35,288 nucleotides of DNA, taken from contig JANXVW010000193.1 in assembly GCA_025351455.1 (NCBI GenBank), forward strand, positions 1-35,288. Direction: 5' to 3'. A model generated the notes under the pieces. That model saw only the letters and a program-made list of their open reading frames with translations, was not told where the DNA came from and made no database searches. Source of the stretch: Betaproteobacteria bacterium. GTDB taxonomy: Bacteria > Pseudomonadota > Gammaproteobacteria > Burkholderiales > JACQAP01. Shown here one piece after another: positions 1 through 8,722 of this stretch. How positions within the stretch are numbered: the stretch's first letter is position 1; each line of letters begins with the position of its first letter. The position numbers and the translations under genes were made by a program.

Positions 1-2
1 CG

Positions 3-422
3 CTCGATTCGCACAACAAATGGATCGGCGACATCGAGGAAACCCAGAATACCAAAATGAACTTCCCGATCCTCGCGGATGCCGACAAGAAAGTGTCGAA
101 CTTGTACGACATGATCCATCCGAACGCGAACGACACGCTGACCGTGCGCTCCGTGTTCATCATCGACCCGAACAAGAAAATCCGCACGACGTTCACGTAC
201 CCGGCGAGTACGGGGCGCAATTTCGACGAGATCCTGCGCGTAATCGATTCGCTGCAGCTGACCGACAAGTACAGCGTGGCCACGCCTGTGAACTGGAAGG
301 ATGGCGACGACGTGGTGATCGTGCCGTCGATCCAGGACCCGGAAGTGATCAGGCAGAAATTCCCCAAAGGCTACAAGGCAATCAAGCCTTACCTGCGCAT
401 TACGCCGCAACCGAATCGCTGA
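3..422 (+). CDS. Peroxiredoxin, 1-Cys/Prx6-like, C-terminal part (5' end outside window)
   Basis: Frame 3 open from window start (LDSHNKWIGDIEETQNTKMNFPILADADKKVSNLYDMIHP...RSVFIIDPNKKIRTTFTYPASTGRNFDEILRVIDSLQ), characteristic of Prx6-type peroxiredoxins. Confidence 0.92.
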   Translation, partial: LDSHNKWIGDIEETQNTKMNFPILADADKKVSNLYDMIHPNANDTLTVRSVFIIDPNKKIRTTFTYPASTGRNFDEILRVIDSLQLTDKYSVATPVNWKDGDDVVIVPSIQDPEVIRQKFPKGYKAIKPYLRITPQPNR

Positions 423-445
423 ACGAGGAGTGCTTGACGGTACCA

Positions 446-474
446 GGGCCGGCCTCGACCGGCCCGTTTTTTTT
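446..474 (+). terminator. Rho-independent terminator of the peroxiredoxin gene
   Basis: GGGCCGG-cctcga-CCGGCCC stem followed by G and T8. Confidence 0.85.
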
Positions 475-753
475 ACAGGATTATGAAAATCACGAGGCAG
501 AGCAAACCGGTTTTTTGACCTGGCGCTTTCATGTTCTCCCCGTTCCGGCCATTGTGCTTCGATGCTGCGTTTTCAAAGTCCTGGCGCCGCAAATGCAAAG
601 CGGCGTACAAGTTACGCCGCTCCAATTCCGCTGATTCCCCGCATTCATCCCGGCGCGGCCCGGGTGCCCGTCCGAACCATCATGCGCCGGGATTTTGCCA
701 GATTTTTGAAGTGCTTAGTGTTTAGCTTTCAGTAGACAAGAAAAATTCCTCTC

Positions 754-942
754 GTCCCGCGCGGGACAAGAAGTCAATGTTAGGAACTTAACCCGCCTCC
801 CGTCTCTTGATCGGCGAGGGTTGCCTTCTAAATCCTAACTGAACCGCACCTTCTCAGGTGCAGCCATTATGTATGTACTGCGAATCCCAAAGCTCGCGGC
901 TCAGTGCCTGGTATCCCTCGCGGATGCAGATTGCCCGCGAGC
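754..942. ncRNA. Candidate structured RNA / structured 3'UTR (family not identified)
   Basis: Several perfect stems: GTCCCGCGCGGGAC (754-767), GTTAGG/CCTAAC (779-784/834-839), AACCC/GGGTT (790-794/818-822), GCACCT-tctc-AGGTGC (846-861), CTCGCGG/CCGCGAG (917-923/935-941) with a competing GCTCGCGG (892-899); no credible ORF. Confidence 0.35.
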
Positions 943-953
943 ATATGGGAAGC

Positions 954-1337
954 TTAGTTAGGCCGGTTGCCGGCTACCGGAAACGGCCAAGCCGCCGGTG
1001 CGGAAACGGGCTTCGGTGCCGCAGGCGCTGCCGTAGCAGCCGCCTTGGCGGCAGGCTTCTTCTTCGAGGCCTTCTTCGCCTTCTTTTTCGCAGGCTTTTT
1101 CGCCGCCTTCTTCGCCTTCTTCTTGGCGGGCTTCTTCGCCTTTTTCTTCGCGGCCTTTTTCTTGGCCGGGCGCTTAGCAGCCTTTTTTGCGGGCTTCTTC
1201 GCAGCCTTTTTCGCGGTCTTCTTCGCCGGCTTCTTTGCTACCTTCTTCGCAGGCTTTTTCGCAGCCTTTTTAGCGGGCTTCTTCTTGGCTGCCATTTTCT
1301 TAGCGGGTTTCTTTGCTGCCTTTTTCTTTGCTGCCAT
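954..1337 (-). CDS. Histone H1-like Lys/Ala-rich DNA-binding protein
   Basis: MAAKKKAAKKPAKKMAAKKKPAKKAAKKPAKK... repeats of AAKKPAKK; RBS-like sequence upstream on minus strand (ggagaaac). Confidence 0.85.
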   Translation of the reverse strand: MAAKKKAAKKPAKKMAAKKKPAKKAAKKPAKKVAKKPAKKTAKKAAKKPAKKAAKRPAKKKAAKKKAKKPAKKKAKKAAKKPAKKKAKKASKKKPAAKAAATAAPAAPKPVSAPAAWPFPVAGNRPN

Positions 1338-1590
1338 TTCAGTTTCTCCTAATGAAAGTTAAACAACGGGCACTACCAGCACTTCAAAGAAGGATTCTTC
1401 TCCGTGCCTACCGCCAATGCCCGGTCGTGCGCCATGTGGGCCGCATTTCCGGGCGTCGGACAGTTCTGTTGGCTGCGCACCAGAGCCCTGGTGCGCGCCG
1501 CGATTCTTTGGGAAGCAATGCAGAAAGGCCGGGGACGACAAAACGCCATCGCCGGCCAGGGACCATAAACGAGAGGGAAAGGAAACCTTG

Positions 1591-1615
1591 GGCTTGGAGC
1601 TCACGGCTCCAAGCC
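1591..1615 (-). terminator. Strong hairpin downstream of nrdB, candidate nrdAB terminator
   Basis: GGCTTGGAGC-N5-GCTCCAAGCC 10-bp perfect stem followed on the minus strand by a pyrimidine/T-rich run (caaggtttcctttccc). Confidence 0.45.
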
Positions 1616-1765
1616 TGGTGCCGCGACCTGAATCCGGTCGGCACACGTTTCGTGATGAAATAAATACCGCTTTGTCCGGTTTGCCCATTCAGCCTGTCAA
1701 GTGCGCCGCCCCTGATGAGGCCTTTGGCAGCGCGGGTTTCACAGAAATCATTACGGCCCTGAAGA

Positions 1766-2902
1766 TCAATCCCAATTCAGGGCTCCCCCCGTTTGATACT
1801 CAATCACGCGGGTCTCGAAAAAGTTTTTCTCTTTCTTCAGGTCGACCATTTCCGACATCCACGGGAACGGATTATTCGCTCCCGGATATAGCGGATCAAG
1901 TCCGATCTGCTGTGCGCGGCGATTGGCCACGAAGCGCAGGTATTCCTTGAACATCGGCGCGTTCAATCCAAGCACGCCACGCGGCATGGTGTCCTCGGCG
2001 TACCGGTATTCGAGTTCGACACCCTTCTGGATCAGGCCGCGGATTTCCTCGCGGAACTCCGAAGTCCACAGGTGCGGATTCTCCATCTTGATCTGGTTGA
2101 TCAGGTCGATCCCGAAATTGCAATGCATGGACTCGTCGCGCAGGATGTATTGATACTGTTCGGCGGCCCCCATCATTTTGTTCTGCCGGCCAAGCGCCAG
2201 GATCTGCGCAAAGCCGACATAAAAGAACAGCCCTTCCATGATGCAGGCGAACACGATCAGGCTTCTGAGCAGCTGCTGGTCGGTTTCCGGGGTGCCGGTC
2301 TTGAATTCCGGGTTAGTCAGGATCTCGATGAACGGGATCAGGAACTCGTCCTTCTCCCGGATACTGGAAACCTCGTGGTAGGCGTTGAAAATCTCGCCTT
2401 CATCCAGGCCCAGGCTTTCGACGATGTACTGGTAAGCGTGGGTATGGATTGCCTCCTCGAAGGCCTGGCGCAGCAGATACTGGCGGCATTCCGGGGCGGT
2501 GATATGCCGGTAAGTGCCGAGTACTATGTTGTTGGCGGCCAGGCTGTCGGCCGTCACGAAAAAACCGAGATTGCGCTTCACCACCAGGCGCTCGTCCTCG
2601 GTCAGACCATTCGGGTCCTTCCACGTGGCGATGTCCCGGCTCATGTTGATTTCCTGGGGCATCCAGTGATTGGCGCAGCCGGACAGATACTTTTCCCAGG
2701 CCCACTTGTATTTGAACGGCACCAGCTGATTGACGTCGGCCTTGCCGTTGATGATGCGCTTGTCCTCGACGCGCACGCGACGCGATACCACGTCGGCGGA
2801 CGTAGCGCTGCCGGCGGCAGGGATGCGCGCCGGCGGAACATTCACGACAGGCTGCAATGCAGCGCCGCCGATGCTCGGGATGTGATCTTCAAATTGCAAC
2901 AT
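1766..2902 (-). CDS. nrdB: Class Ia ribonucleotide reductase beta subunit
   Basis: [13 protein letters not shown]...; diiron ligand motifs ([31 protein letters not shown]); start chosen at MLQF inside the 399-aa ORF. Confidence 0.95.
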   Translation of the reverse strand: MLQFEDHIPSIGGAALQPVVNVPPARIPAAGSATSADVVSRRVRVEDKRIINGKADVNQLVPFKYKWAWEKYLSGCANHWMPQEINMSRDIATWKDPNGLTEDERLVVKRNLGFFVTADSLAANNIVLGTYRHITAPECRQYLLRQAFEEAIHTHAYQYIVESLGLDEGEIFNAYHEVSSIREKDEFLIPFIEILTNPEFKTGTPETDQQLLRSLIVFACIMEGLFFYVGFAQILALGRQNKMMGAAEQYQYILRDESMHCNFGIDLINQIKMENPHLWTSEFREEIRGLIQKGVELEYRYAEDTMPRGVLGLNAPMFKEYLRFVANRRAQQIGLDPLYPGANNPFPWMSEMVDLKKEKNFFETRVIEYQTGGALNWD

Positions 2903-3152
2903 CGATGGTTCCTTTATAAATGTTATCGGTGGAATGTCAAATACTTCTTTGATATTCGGCCGCAATGCGACCCCTTTTTATCCCGAGGCCGCGATGAAAG
3001 ATGCATGGATCCGTTCATCGCATCAAAAAAGTCTCAACTCCTCCGCAACGACCACGCCACGACGGCGGGCCGTACGATTTCTTCACGCTTGCGGCGCAAC
3101 CAGAACGTCAGCCGTCGCCTTGCAGCTGCATTGACCTGGCGCGCCGCCCTCA

Positions 3153-3254
3153 TTATTGGCAGGCCTCGCATTCGGGGTTGCGGATCCCGCCGCTCTTCAA
3201 GCTTAACTTGCCAAGGCAAGTCAGCGTCCGCCGTAACCAGGAGCGTGAAGTCAT
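3153..3254 (-). CDS. 33-aa ORF translationally overlapping nrdA (ATGA), ending in a duplicate RNR C-terminal tail NPECEACQ
   Basis: MTSRSWLRRTLTCLGKLSLKSGGIRNPECEACQ*; ATG (3254-3252) overlaps the nrdA TGA (3253-3251). Confidence 0.5.
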   Translation of the reverse strand: MTSRSWLRRTLTCLGKLSLKSGGIRNPECEACQ

Positions 3255-6121
3255 TGGCATGCTTCACACTCCGGGTTATCAATGGCGCAGAACTTGGCTT
3301 CCTCGTCTACCGCTTCCGCGGCGCCCATCCCGGCGACGCCGCCATCGGTCGGCACGGCGTTGAGCTGACCGCCGCGCACGGTCGACTTTTCGGTCGATGT
3401 GGCACCCAGCGTGCGCAGGTAATAGGTGGTCTTGAGGCCGCTCTTCCACGCCAGCTTGTAGATATCGTCCAGCTTTTTGCCGGATGCACCCGCCATATAT
3501 ATGTTCAGCGACTGGGCCTGGTCGATCCATTTCTGCCGCCGCGAGCCGGCCTCCACCACCCAGGTGGCGTCGACCTCAAAGGCGGTAGCGTAAAGGCTGC
3601 GGACTTCCTGCGGAATGCGGTCGATCTTGGCCAGGCTGCCGTCGAAATACTTGAGGTCGGCGATCATGACCTCGTCCCACATGTTGAGTTTCTTGAGGTC
3701 GCGGACCAGATACTCGTTGGTCACGGTGAATTCACCCGACAGGTTGGATTTCACATACAGGTTCTGGTAGGTCGGCTCGATCGAGGCCGAGACGCCGACA
3801 ATATTCGCGATGGTTGCGGTCGGGGCGATCGCCAGGCAATTGGAGTTGCGCATGCCGAACTGGCGGATGCGGGCACGCAAGGGCTCCCAGTTCAGGGCCG
3901 AAGAATCGTCGACTTCGACGTAGCCGCCGCGCTGTTCGATCAGAAGCTGGATCGAATCCTGCGGCAGGATGCCCTTGGACCACAGCGAGCCTTCATAAGT
4001 AGAGTAACGGCCCCGCTCTTCAGCCAACTCGGTGGAGGCCCAGTAGGCGTTATAAGCCACTGCTTCCATCGAACGGTCGGCGAATTCCATCGCCTCCCGG
4101 GACCCGTAGGCCACGCGCATTTCGTGCAGGCAATCCTGGAAGCCCATGATGCCCAGGCCGACCGGTCGATGCTTGAAATTGGCGTTGCGAGCCTTGTTGA
4201 CGGCGTAATAGTTGATGTCGATCACGTTGTCGAGCATGCGCATGGCGGTCGACACCGTGTTCTTCAGCTTTTCCTGGTCGAGCTTGCCATCCTTGATATG
4301 GGCAACCAGGTTTATCGAGCCCAGATTGCAGACCGCAATCTCGCTTTCCGAGGTATTGAGCGTGATCTCGGTGCAAAGGTTGGAGCTGTGAACCATGCCG
4401 ACATGCTGCTGCGGGCTGCGGATGTTGCAGGGGTCCTTGAAGGTGATCCAGGGATGCCCGGTCTCGAACAGCATCGTCAGCATCTTGCGCCAGATGGTCA
4501 GCGCCGCAACACGCTTGAACAGCTTCAGTTCGCCGGATTTCGTGCGGCGCTCGTATTCGACATAGGCTGCTTCGAACTCCTTGCCGACCTTGTCGTGCAG
4601 GTCCGGCGCATCGGCGGGCGAAAACAGCGTCCATTCCCCCGCTTCCATGACCCGCTTCATGAACAGGTCCGGAATCCAGTTGGCCGTGTTCATGTCATGC
4701 GTGCGGCGGCGATCGTCGCCGGTATTCTTGCGCAGTTCGAGGAATTCCTCGATGTCCAGGTGCCAGGTCTCCAGGTAGGAGCACACCGCGCCCTTGCGCT
4801 TTCCGCCCTGGTTCACCGCCACCGCGGTGTCGTTCACGACCTTGAGAAAGGGAACAACGCCCTGCGATTTGCCGTTAGTCCCCTTGATATGGGAGCCGAG
4901 CGCGCGCACCGGCGTCCAGTCGTTGCCGAGCCCGCCGGCGAACTTCGACAGCAGCGCGTTTTCCTTGATGGCGTCGTAGATGCCTTCCAGGTCGTCCGAC
5001 ACCGTGGTCAGGTAGCAGCTCGACAACTGCGAGCGCTGGGTGCCGGAATTGAACAAGGTAGGCGTCGAGGACATGAAATCGAAGCTCGACAGCACGTTGT
5101 AGAATTCGATGGCTCGGGCCTCGCGCTCGACTTCGTTGATCGCCAGCCCCATCGCCACGCGCATGAAAAAGGCCTGCGGCAGTTCGATGCGCCGGTCGCT
5201 CACATGCAGGAAGTACCGGTCATACAGGGTTTGCAGGCCAAGGTAGCCGAACTTGAAATCGCGATGCGCATCCAGCGCCGCACCGAGCGAGCGCAGGTCG
5301 AAGCGGCTCAGGCGCTCGTCGAGCAACCCGGCATCGATGCCGCGCTTGATGAAATGCGGGAAATAATCGGCATAACGGGTATGCATGCCGGCCTGGCTCA
5401 CTTCCTCGCCCACAACCTCGAAGCGCACACTATTAAGTAGCAGGCGAGCGGTCACGTAGCTGTACCCCGGATCCTTTTCGATCAGCGAACGGGCCGCCAG
5501 GATGGTGCACTTGCGCACTTCGTCCATGGGCACGCCGTCATATAAGTCCTTTAACGTCATCTGCAGGATCAGGCCCGAATCCACGGCACGGCCCAGGCCT
5601 TCGCAGGAATCCTTGATCAGCGCGGTCAGCCGCTCCATTTCCAGCGGGCGGGTCTGCCCGTTTTCGACGACGTTGATGCTCGGGATGGAGGTCGCCGCAG
5701 CATGCGCTTCGCGATTCCTGGCGCGCTCGCGCGCCCGCTCTTCGCGATACAGCACGTAGGCTCGTGCCACTTCGTGCTCGCCGGAGCGCATGAGCGAAAG
5801 CTCGACCTGGTCCTGGATGTCCTCGATGTGGAAGGTGCCGCCATTGGGCTGGCGGCGCATGAGCGCATTGATGACGGCCGCAGTCAGCTTTTCGACCATC
5901 TCGCGCACACGGGCGGATGCTGCACCCTGGCCGCCGTTGATGGCGAGGAACGCCTTGGTGACCGCGACGGCAATCTTGCCCGGCTCGAAGGAGACCACGG
6001 CGCCGTTGCGCCGGATGATCTTGTACTGCGCGTAGCGCTGTTTTTCCTGGTTGGCGGAACTGTCTTCCGTGGAGTAGCTGCCGGCCGGAACGGGCGTGCT
6101 GAGATTGCTGCCTAATTGCAT
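3251..6121 (-). CDS. nrdA: Class Ia ribonucleotide reductase alpha subunit
   Basis: 956 aa with ATP-cone N-terminus, NLCTEI, MRNSNCLAIAPTATIANIVGVSASIEPTYQNLY, C-terminal CEACQ redox tail. Confidence 0.97.
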   Translation of the reverse strand: MQLGSNLSTPVPAGSYSTEDSSANQEKQRYAQYKIIRRNGAVVSFEPGKIAVAVTKAFLAINGGQGAASARVREMVEKLTAAVINALMRRQPNGGTFHIEDIQDQVELSLMRSGEHEVARAYVLYREERARERARNREAHAAATSIPSINVVENGQTRPLEMERLTALIKDSCEGLGRAVDSGLILQMTLKDLYDGVPMDEVRKCTILAARSLIEKDPGYSYVTARLLLNSVRFEVVGEEVSQAGMHTRYADYFPHFIKRGIDAGLLDERLSRFDLRSLGAALDAHRDFKFGYLGLQTLYDRYFLHVSDRRIELPQAFFMRVAMGLAINEVEREARAIEFYNVLSSFDFMSSTPTLFNSGTQRSQLSSCYLTTVSDDLEGIYDAIKENALLSKFAGGLGNDWTPVRALGSHIKGTNGKSQGVVPFLKVVNDTAVAVNQGGKRKGAVCSYLETWHLDIEEFLELRKNTGDDRRRTHDMNTANWIPDLFMKRVMEAGEWTLFSPADAPDLHDKVGKEFEAAYVEYERRTKSGELKLFKRVAALTIWRKMLTMLFETGHPWITFKDPCNIRSPQQHVGMVHSSNLCTEITLNTSESEIAVCNLGSINLVAHIKDGKLDQEKLKNTVSTAMRMLDNVIDINYYAVNKARNANFKHRPVGLGIMGFQDCLHEMRVAYGSREAMEFADRSMEAVAYNAYWASTELAEERGRYSTYEGSLWSKGILPQDSIQLLIEQRGGYVEVDDSSALNWEPLRARIRQFGMRNSNCLAIAPTATIANIVGVSASIEPTYQNLYVKSNLSGEFTVTNEYLVRDLKKLNMWDEVMIADLKYFDGSLAKIDRIPQEVRSLYATAFEVDATWVVEAGSRRQKWIDQAQSLNIYMAGASGKKLDDIYKLAWKSGLKTTYYLRTLGATSTEKSTVRGGQLNAVPTDGGVAGMGAAEAVDEEAKFCAIDNPECEACQ

Positions 6122-6191
6122 TTTTTCTCCCTCGAATGTTCTTGTCGCGCTTTAGCAACCGCCGGCGCCGGGATTAGGGATTTACGCGAAA

Positions 6192-6239
6192 CCACTATAT
6201 GTTGTGCCCAAGCCGAACCATAAGGACTAATTCTAGTAC
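6192..6239. promoter_or_regulatory. Pair of NrdR-box-like sites
   Basis: ccaCTATATGTTGTGc (6192-6207) close to the NrdR consensus acaCwATATaTwGtgt; second weaker CTAattcTAG site (6224-6239) with centre 32 bp away, overlapping the -10. Confidence 0.6.
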
Positions 6240-6257
6240 CCCCACTCACCCTGTCAA
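6230..6257 (-). promoter_or_regulatory. Sigma70-type promoter of nrdAB
   Basis: Minus strand TTGACA (6257-6252) - 16 bp - TAGAAT (6235-6230). Confidence 0.6.
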
Positions 6258-6560
6258 GAAATTTTTATATTTGGAAATCAGAATGCTCGGCTGCGCTTTT
6301 ACTGTGCAGCGCGATGTGGCTAGAACGCGCCGGTGGCGCCCACGGATCGCGGCACGCGCAGCAAATCAGCGCACCACTGCCGGCAAATGGGCGGCGGAGG
6401 GTTGCGCAGCGCGCCGAAGGTGCGCGGCATCTACGACGATGCGGAAGTGAATGTTGCGCGCCGGCCGCGTATGTCGAATGGCGGCGGGCAGAGGGATTGC
6501 GAGTCAGGTTTGCAGCGCAGCGCGCGCCGTCACGAATAGGCGGGCATAGCCCGCATGAGA

Positions 6561-6617
6561 TGGAATGGTAGTTCCGGTATGACATTGGCTACGCAAATGT
6601 TAGCCGGCACTGCAATG
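6561..6617 (-). repeat. Diverged copy of the proB-downstream repeat motif, 3' of ampD
   Basis: Minus strand CATTGCAGTGccGGCTAACATTTGCGTAGCCAATGTcatACCGGAACTACCATTCC aligns to 14961-15052 unit. Confidence 0.6.
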
Positions 6618-6636
6618 TGCCAGGTGCCGCGCATCT

Positions 6637-7206
6637 TCACCGCTTCCTAAGCATTGCCCGAAAGCGGACCCAGTCGAAATGCGGTCCGGGATCAGACTTG
6701 CGACCTGGCGGCACGGCGATGTCGGAATGGCCGACGCAATCCCGGATCGGATAGGTAGCGAGCAGCACGGACGCCAGCGCCGTCAGGGTTGCGTACTGGG
6801 AATCGGCGAAAGTCTGATCGTCGGTGCCCTCGAGTTCGACGCCGACGGAGAAATCATTGCAGCGGCTGCGGCCCTGCCATTCCGACCAGCCGGCGTGCCA
6901 TGCGCGCCGGCTGCAAGGCACGAACTGGATCAACTCGCCATCCCGGCGGATGAGGAAATGGCTGGACACCTTTGCGTCCGCGATCTGACGGTAGTACGGA
7001 TGGGCGTTCGGATCGAGACGGTTGGTAAACAGCTCGATGATGCCGGGACCGCCAAATTCTCCGGGGGGCAGGCTGATGTTGTGCACGACCAGCAGGTCGA
7101 TGGACGCACCATCGGGCCTGTCGTCGAAATTCGGGGAGGGGATATAGCTTGCCGCGCCGAGCACCCCGGCAGCGTCCAGGCGCCACATCGCCGCAAACTT
7201 TGTCAT
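6637..7206 (-). CDS. ampD: 1,6-anhydro-N-acetylmuramyl-L-alanine amidase AmpD
   Basis: SPNFDDRPDGASIDLLVVHNISLPPGEFGGPGIIELFTN...VGHSDIAVPPGRKSDPGPHFDW; start set at MTKFAAMWRL. Confidence 0.93.
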   Translation of the reverse strand: MTKFAAMWRLDAAGVLGAASYIPSPNFDDRPDGASIDLLVVHNISLPPGEFGGPGIIELFTNRLDPNAHPYYRQIADAKVSSHFLIRRDGELIQFVPCSRRAWHAGWSEWQGRSRCNDFSVGVELEGTDDQTFADSQYATLTALASVLLATYPIRDCVGHSDIAVPPGRKSDPGPHFDWVRFRAMLRKR

Positions 7207-7212
7207 GCGGCA

Positions 7213-7353
7213 GGGACGAGGGGCGAGGGACGAGGGACGAGGGATGGGAAGCAAGGCTCAAGAACGGCGCTTACTCGTTCCTCTCCCCTTATGGGCGAAG
7301 CCCGATATCCAGCGAAGTCGGGCGTCCCTCGTCCCTCGTTCGTCCCTCGTCCC
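7213..7353. repeat. Intergenic element with inverted arms of tandem heptamers (GGACGAG)n
   Basis: Left arm 7214-7248 (ggacgag gggcgag ggacgag ggacgag ggatggg); right arm 7323-7353 inverted (cgtccctcgtccctcgttcgtccctcgtccc). Confidence 0.8.
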
Positions 7354-7357
7354 GGTT

Positions 7358-8722
7358 TCAATTCAGCCCCAGGCGCTCCATCCGGTAGCGCATCGAGCGG
7401 AAGGTAATGCCCAGCAGCTTGGCCGCTGCGGTGCGGTTGAAGCGAGTCTTTTCCAGCGCCTCGAGGATGGCCTCTTTCTCGACGCGATCGAGATAGTCCT
7501 GCAACGGCGCCTTGCTGTCGCCGCCGACGACAACAGGCTGTCCCGGAATATCCTCTGGCGTGAGCTGGAGATCTTCCGCCGTCACCTTGCCGTCGCTGCA
7601 CAATGCCATCGCCCGTTCGAGCACATTCTCAAGTTCACGGACGTTTCCCGGGAAGTCGTAGCGTTTCAGATCCTCCAGCGCCTCGGGGGCGATTTCCGGC
7701 TTCTTCGCGCCGGCATTGCGAGACAGCTTGTCGAGCAGCGATCCGACGAATTGCGGGATGTCTTCGCGCATCTCCCGCAATGCCGGCATGCGCAACTCGA
7801 TCACGTTGAGCCGGTAGTAAAGGTCATGCCGGAACTTGCCCCCTTCCACGCATTCACCCAGTTTCTGGTGGGTGGCGCTGATGATGCGCACGTCGAGCGG
7901 CTCTTCCTGCGTCGCGCCGACCTTGCGCACCTTCTTCTCCTGGATTGCCCGCAGCAGTTTGACCTGCATCGGCAGCGGCAGATCGGCGACTTCGTCGAGG
8001 AACAGCGTGCCGCCATGCGCCGCCTGGAAGAAACCATCCCGGTCGCTGTCCGCGCCGGTAAAGGCGCCCTTGCGATAGCCGAAGAATTCCGACTCCATGA
8101 GGTTTTCCGGAATGGCCCCGCAATTGACCGGAACGAAGGGCTGGGCACGGCGCGCGCCTTTCTGGTGGATGAGCCGCGCCGCAAGCTCCTTGCCGCTGCC
8201 CGATTCGCCTGTAATGTGCACGGGCGCTTCGCTCCGCGCGAGCTTTTCGATCAGTTCGCGGACCTGTTGGATGGCGGCAGAATCGCCAATCATCGCCTGC
8301 TCGTTCGAAGACTTGGCTGCCGCGGGTTGCGGCAGCGAGAGGGCGGATTTGACCAGCGTACGCAGCTGCTCCAGAGAAACCGGCTTGGCCAGGTAGTCGA
8401 AAGCCCCGGCCTTCAGGGCCGCCACGGCATTTTCGGTATTGCCGTGGGCGGTAATCACCGCAACCGGGAGATCCGACAGGTTGTCCGAGATGAACTGCAC
8501 CAGCTCGAGGCCTTCGCCATCGGGCAGGCGCATGTCGGTCAGGCAAAGGTCGTAATCGCCCGTCTGCACCTTCTCGATCGCTCCCTTGACGGTCGTTGCG
8601 CGGTCGACATCCAGTCCCATGCGCAACAGGGTGAGCTCGATGAGTTCGAGAATATCTTCTTCATCGTCGACGATGAGCACCGAACGCGATGTCGATCCTG
8701 CGGGCTGATCCTTGCGTTTCAC
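7358..8722 (-). CDS. pilR: Sigma54-dependent response regulator, PilR type
   Basis: REC domain (VLIVDDEEDILELIELTL), AAA+ GESGSGKELAARLIH, GAFTGA, C-terminal HTH; GTG start overlaps the pilS stop (GTGA). Confidence 0.85.
   Translation of the reverse strand: MKRKDQPAGSTSRSVLIVDDEEDILELIELTLLRMGLDVDRATTVKGAIEKVQTGDYDLCLTDMRLPDGEGLELVQFISDNLSDLPVAVITAHGNTENAVAALKAGAFDYLAKPVSLEQLRTLVKSALSLPQPAAAKSSNEQAMIGDSAAIQQVRELIEKLARSEAPVHITGESGSGKELAARLIHQKGARRAQPFVPVNCGAIPENLMESEFFGYRKGAFTGADSDRDGFFQAAHGGTLFLDEVADLPLPMQVKLLRAIQEKKVRKVGATQEEPLDVRIISATHQKLGECVEGGKFRHDLYYRLNVIELRMPALREMREDIPQFVGSLLDKLSRNAGAKKPEIAPEALEDLKRYDFPGNVRELENVLERAMALCSDGKVTAEDLQLTPEDIPGQPVVVGGDSKAPLQDYLDRVEKEAILEALEKTRFNRTAAAKLLGITFRSMRYRMERLGLN

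Noticed and set aside
967-1362. Ala/Phe-rich plus-strand ORF (AAFFAGFFAAFF...)
   Set aside because: Exact antisense of the Lys/Ala repeats of the histone H1-like gene.
2072-5440. 1122-aa plus-strand ORF
   Set aside because: Antisense to nrdB/nrdA in GC-rich DNA; composition (Arg/His/Gly/Ala-rich, no domain) is typical of shadow ORFs.
6265-6585. Small ORFs on both strands between nrdA and ampD
   Set aside because: Arg/Cys/Ala-rich, overlapping on several frames, no RBS or recognisable motifs.
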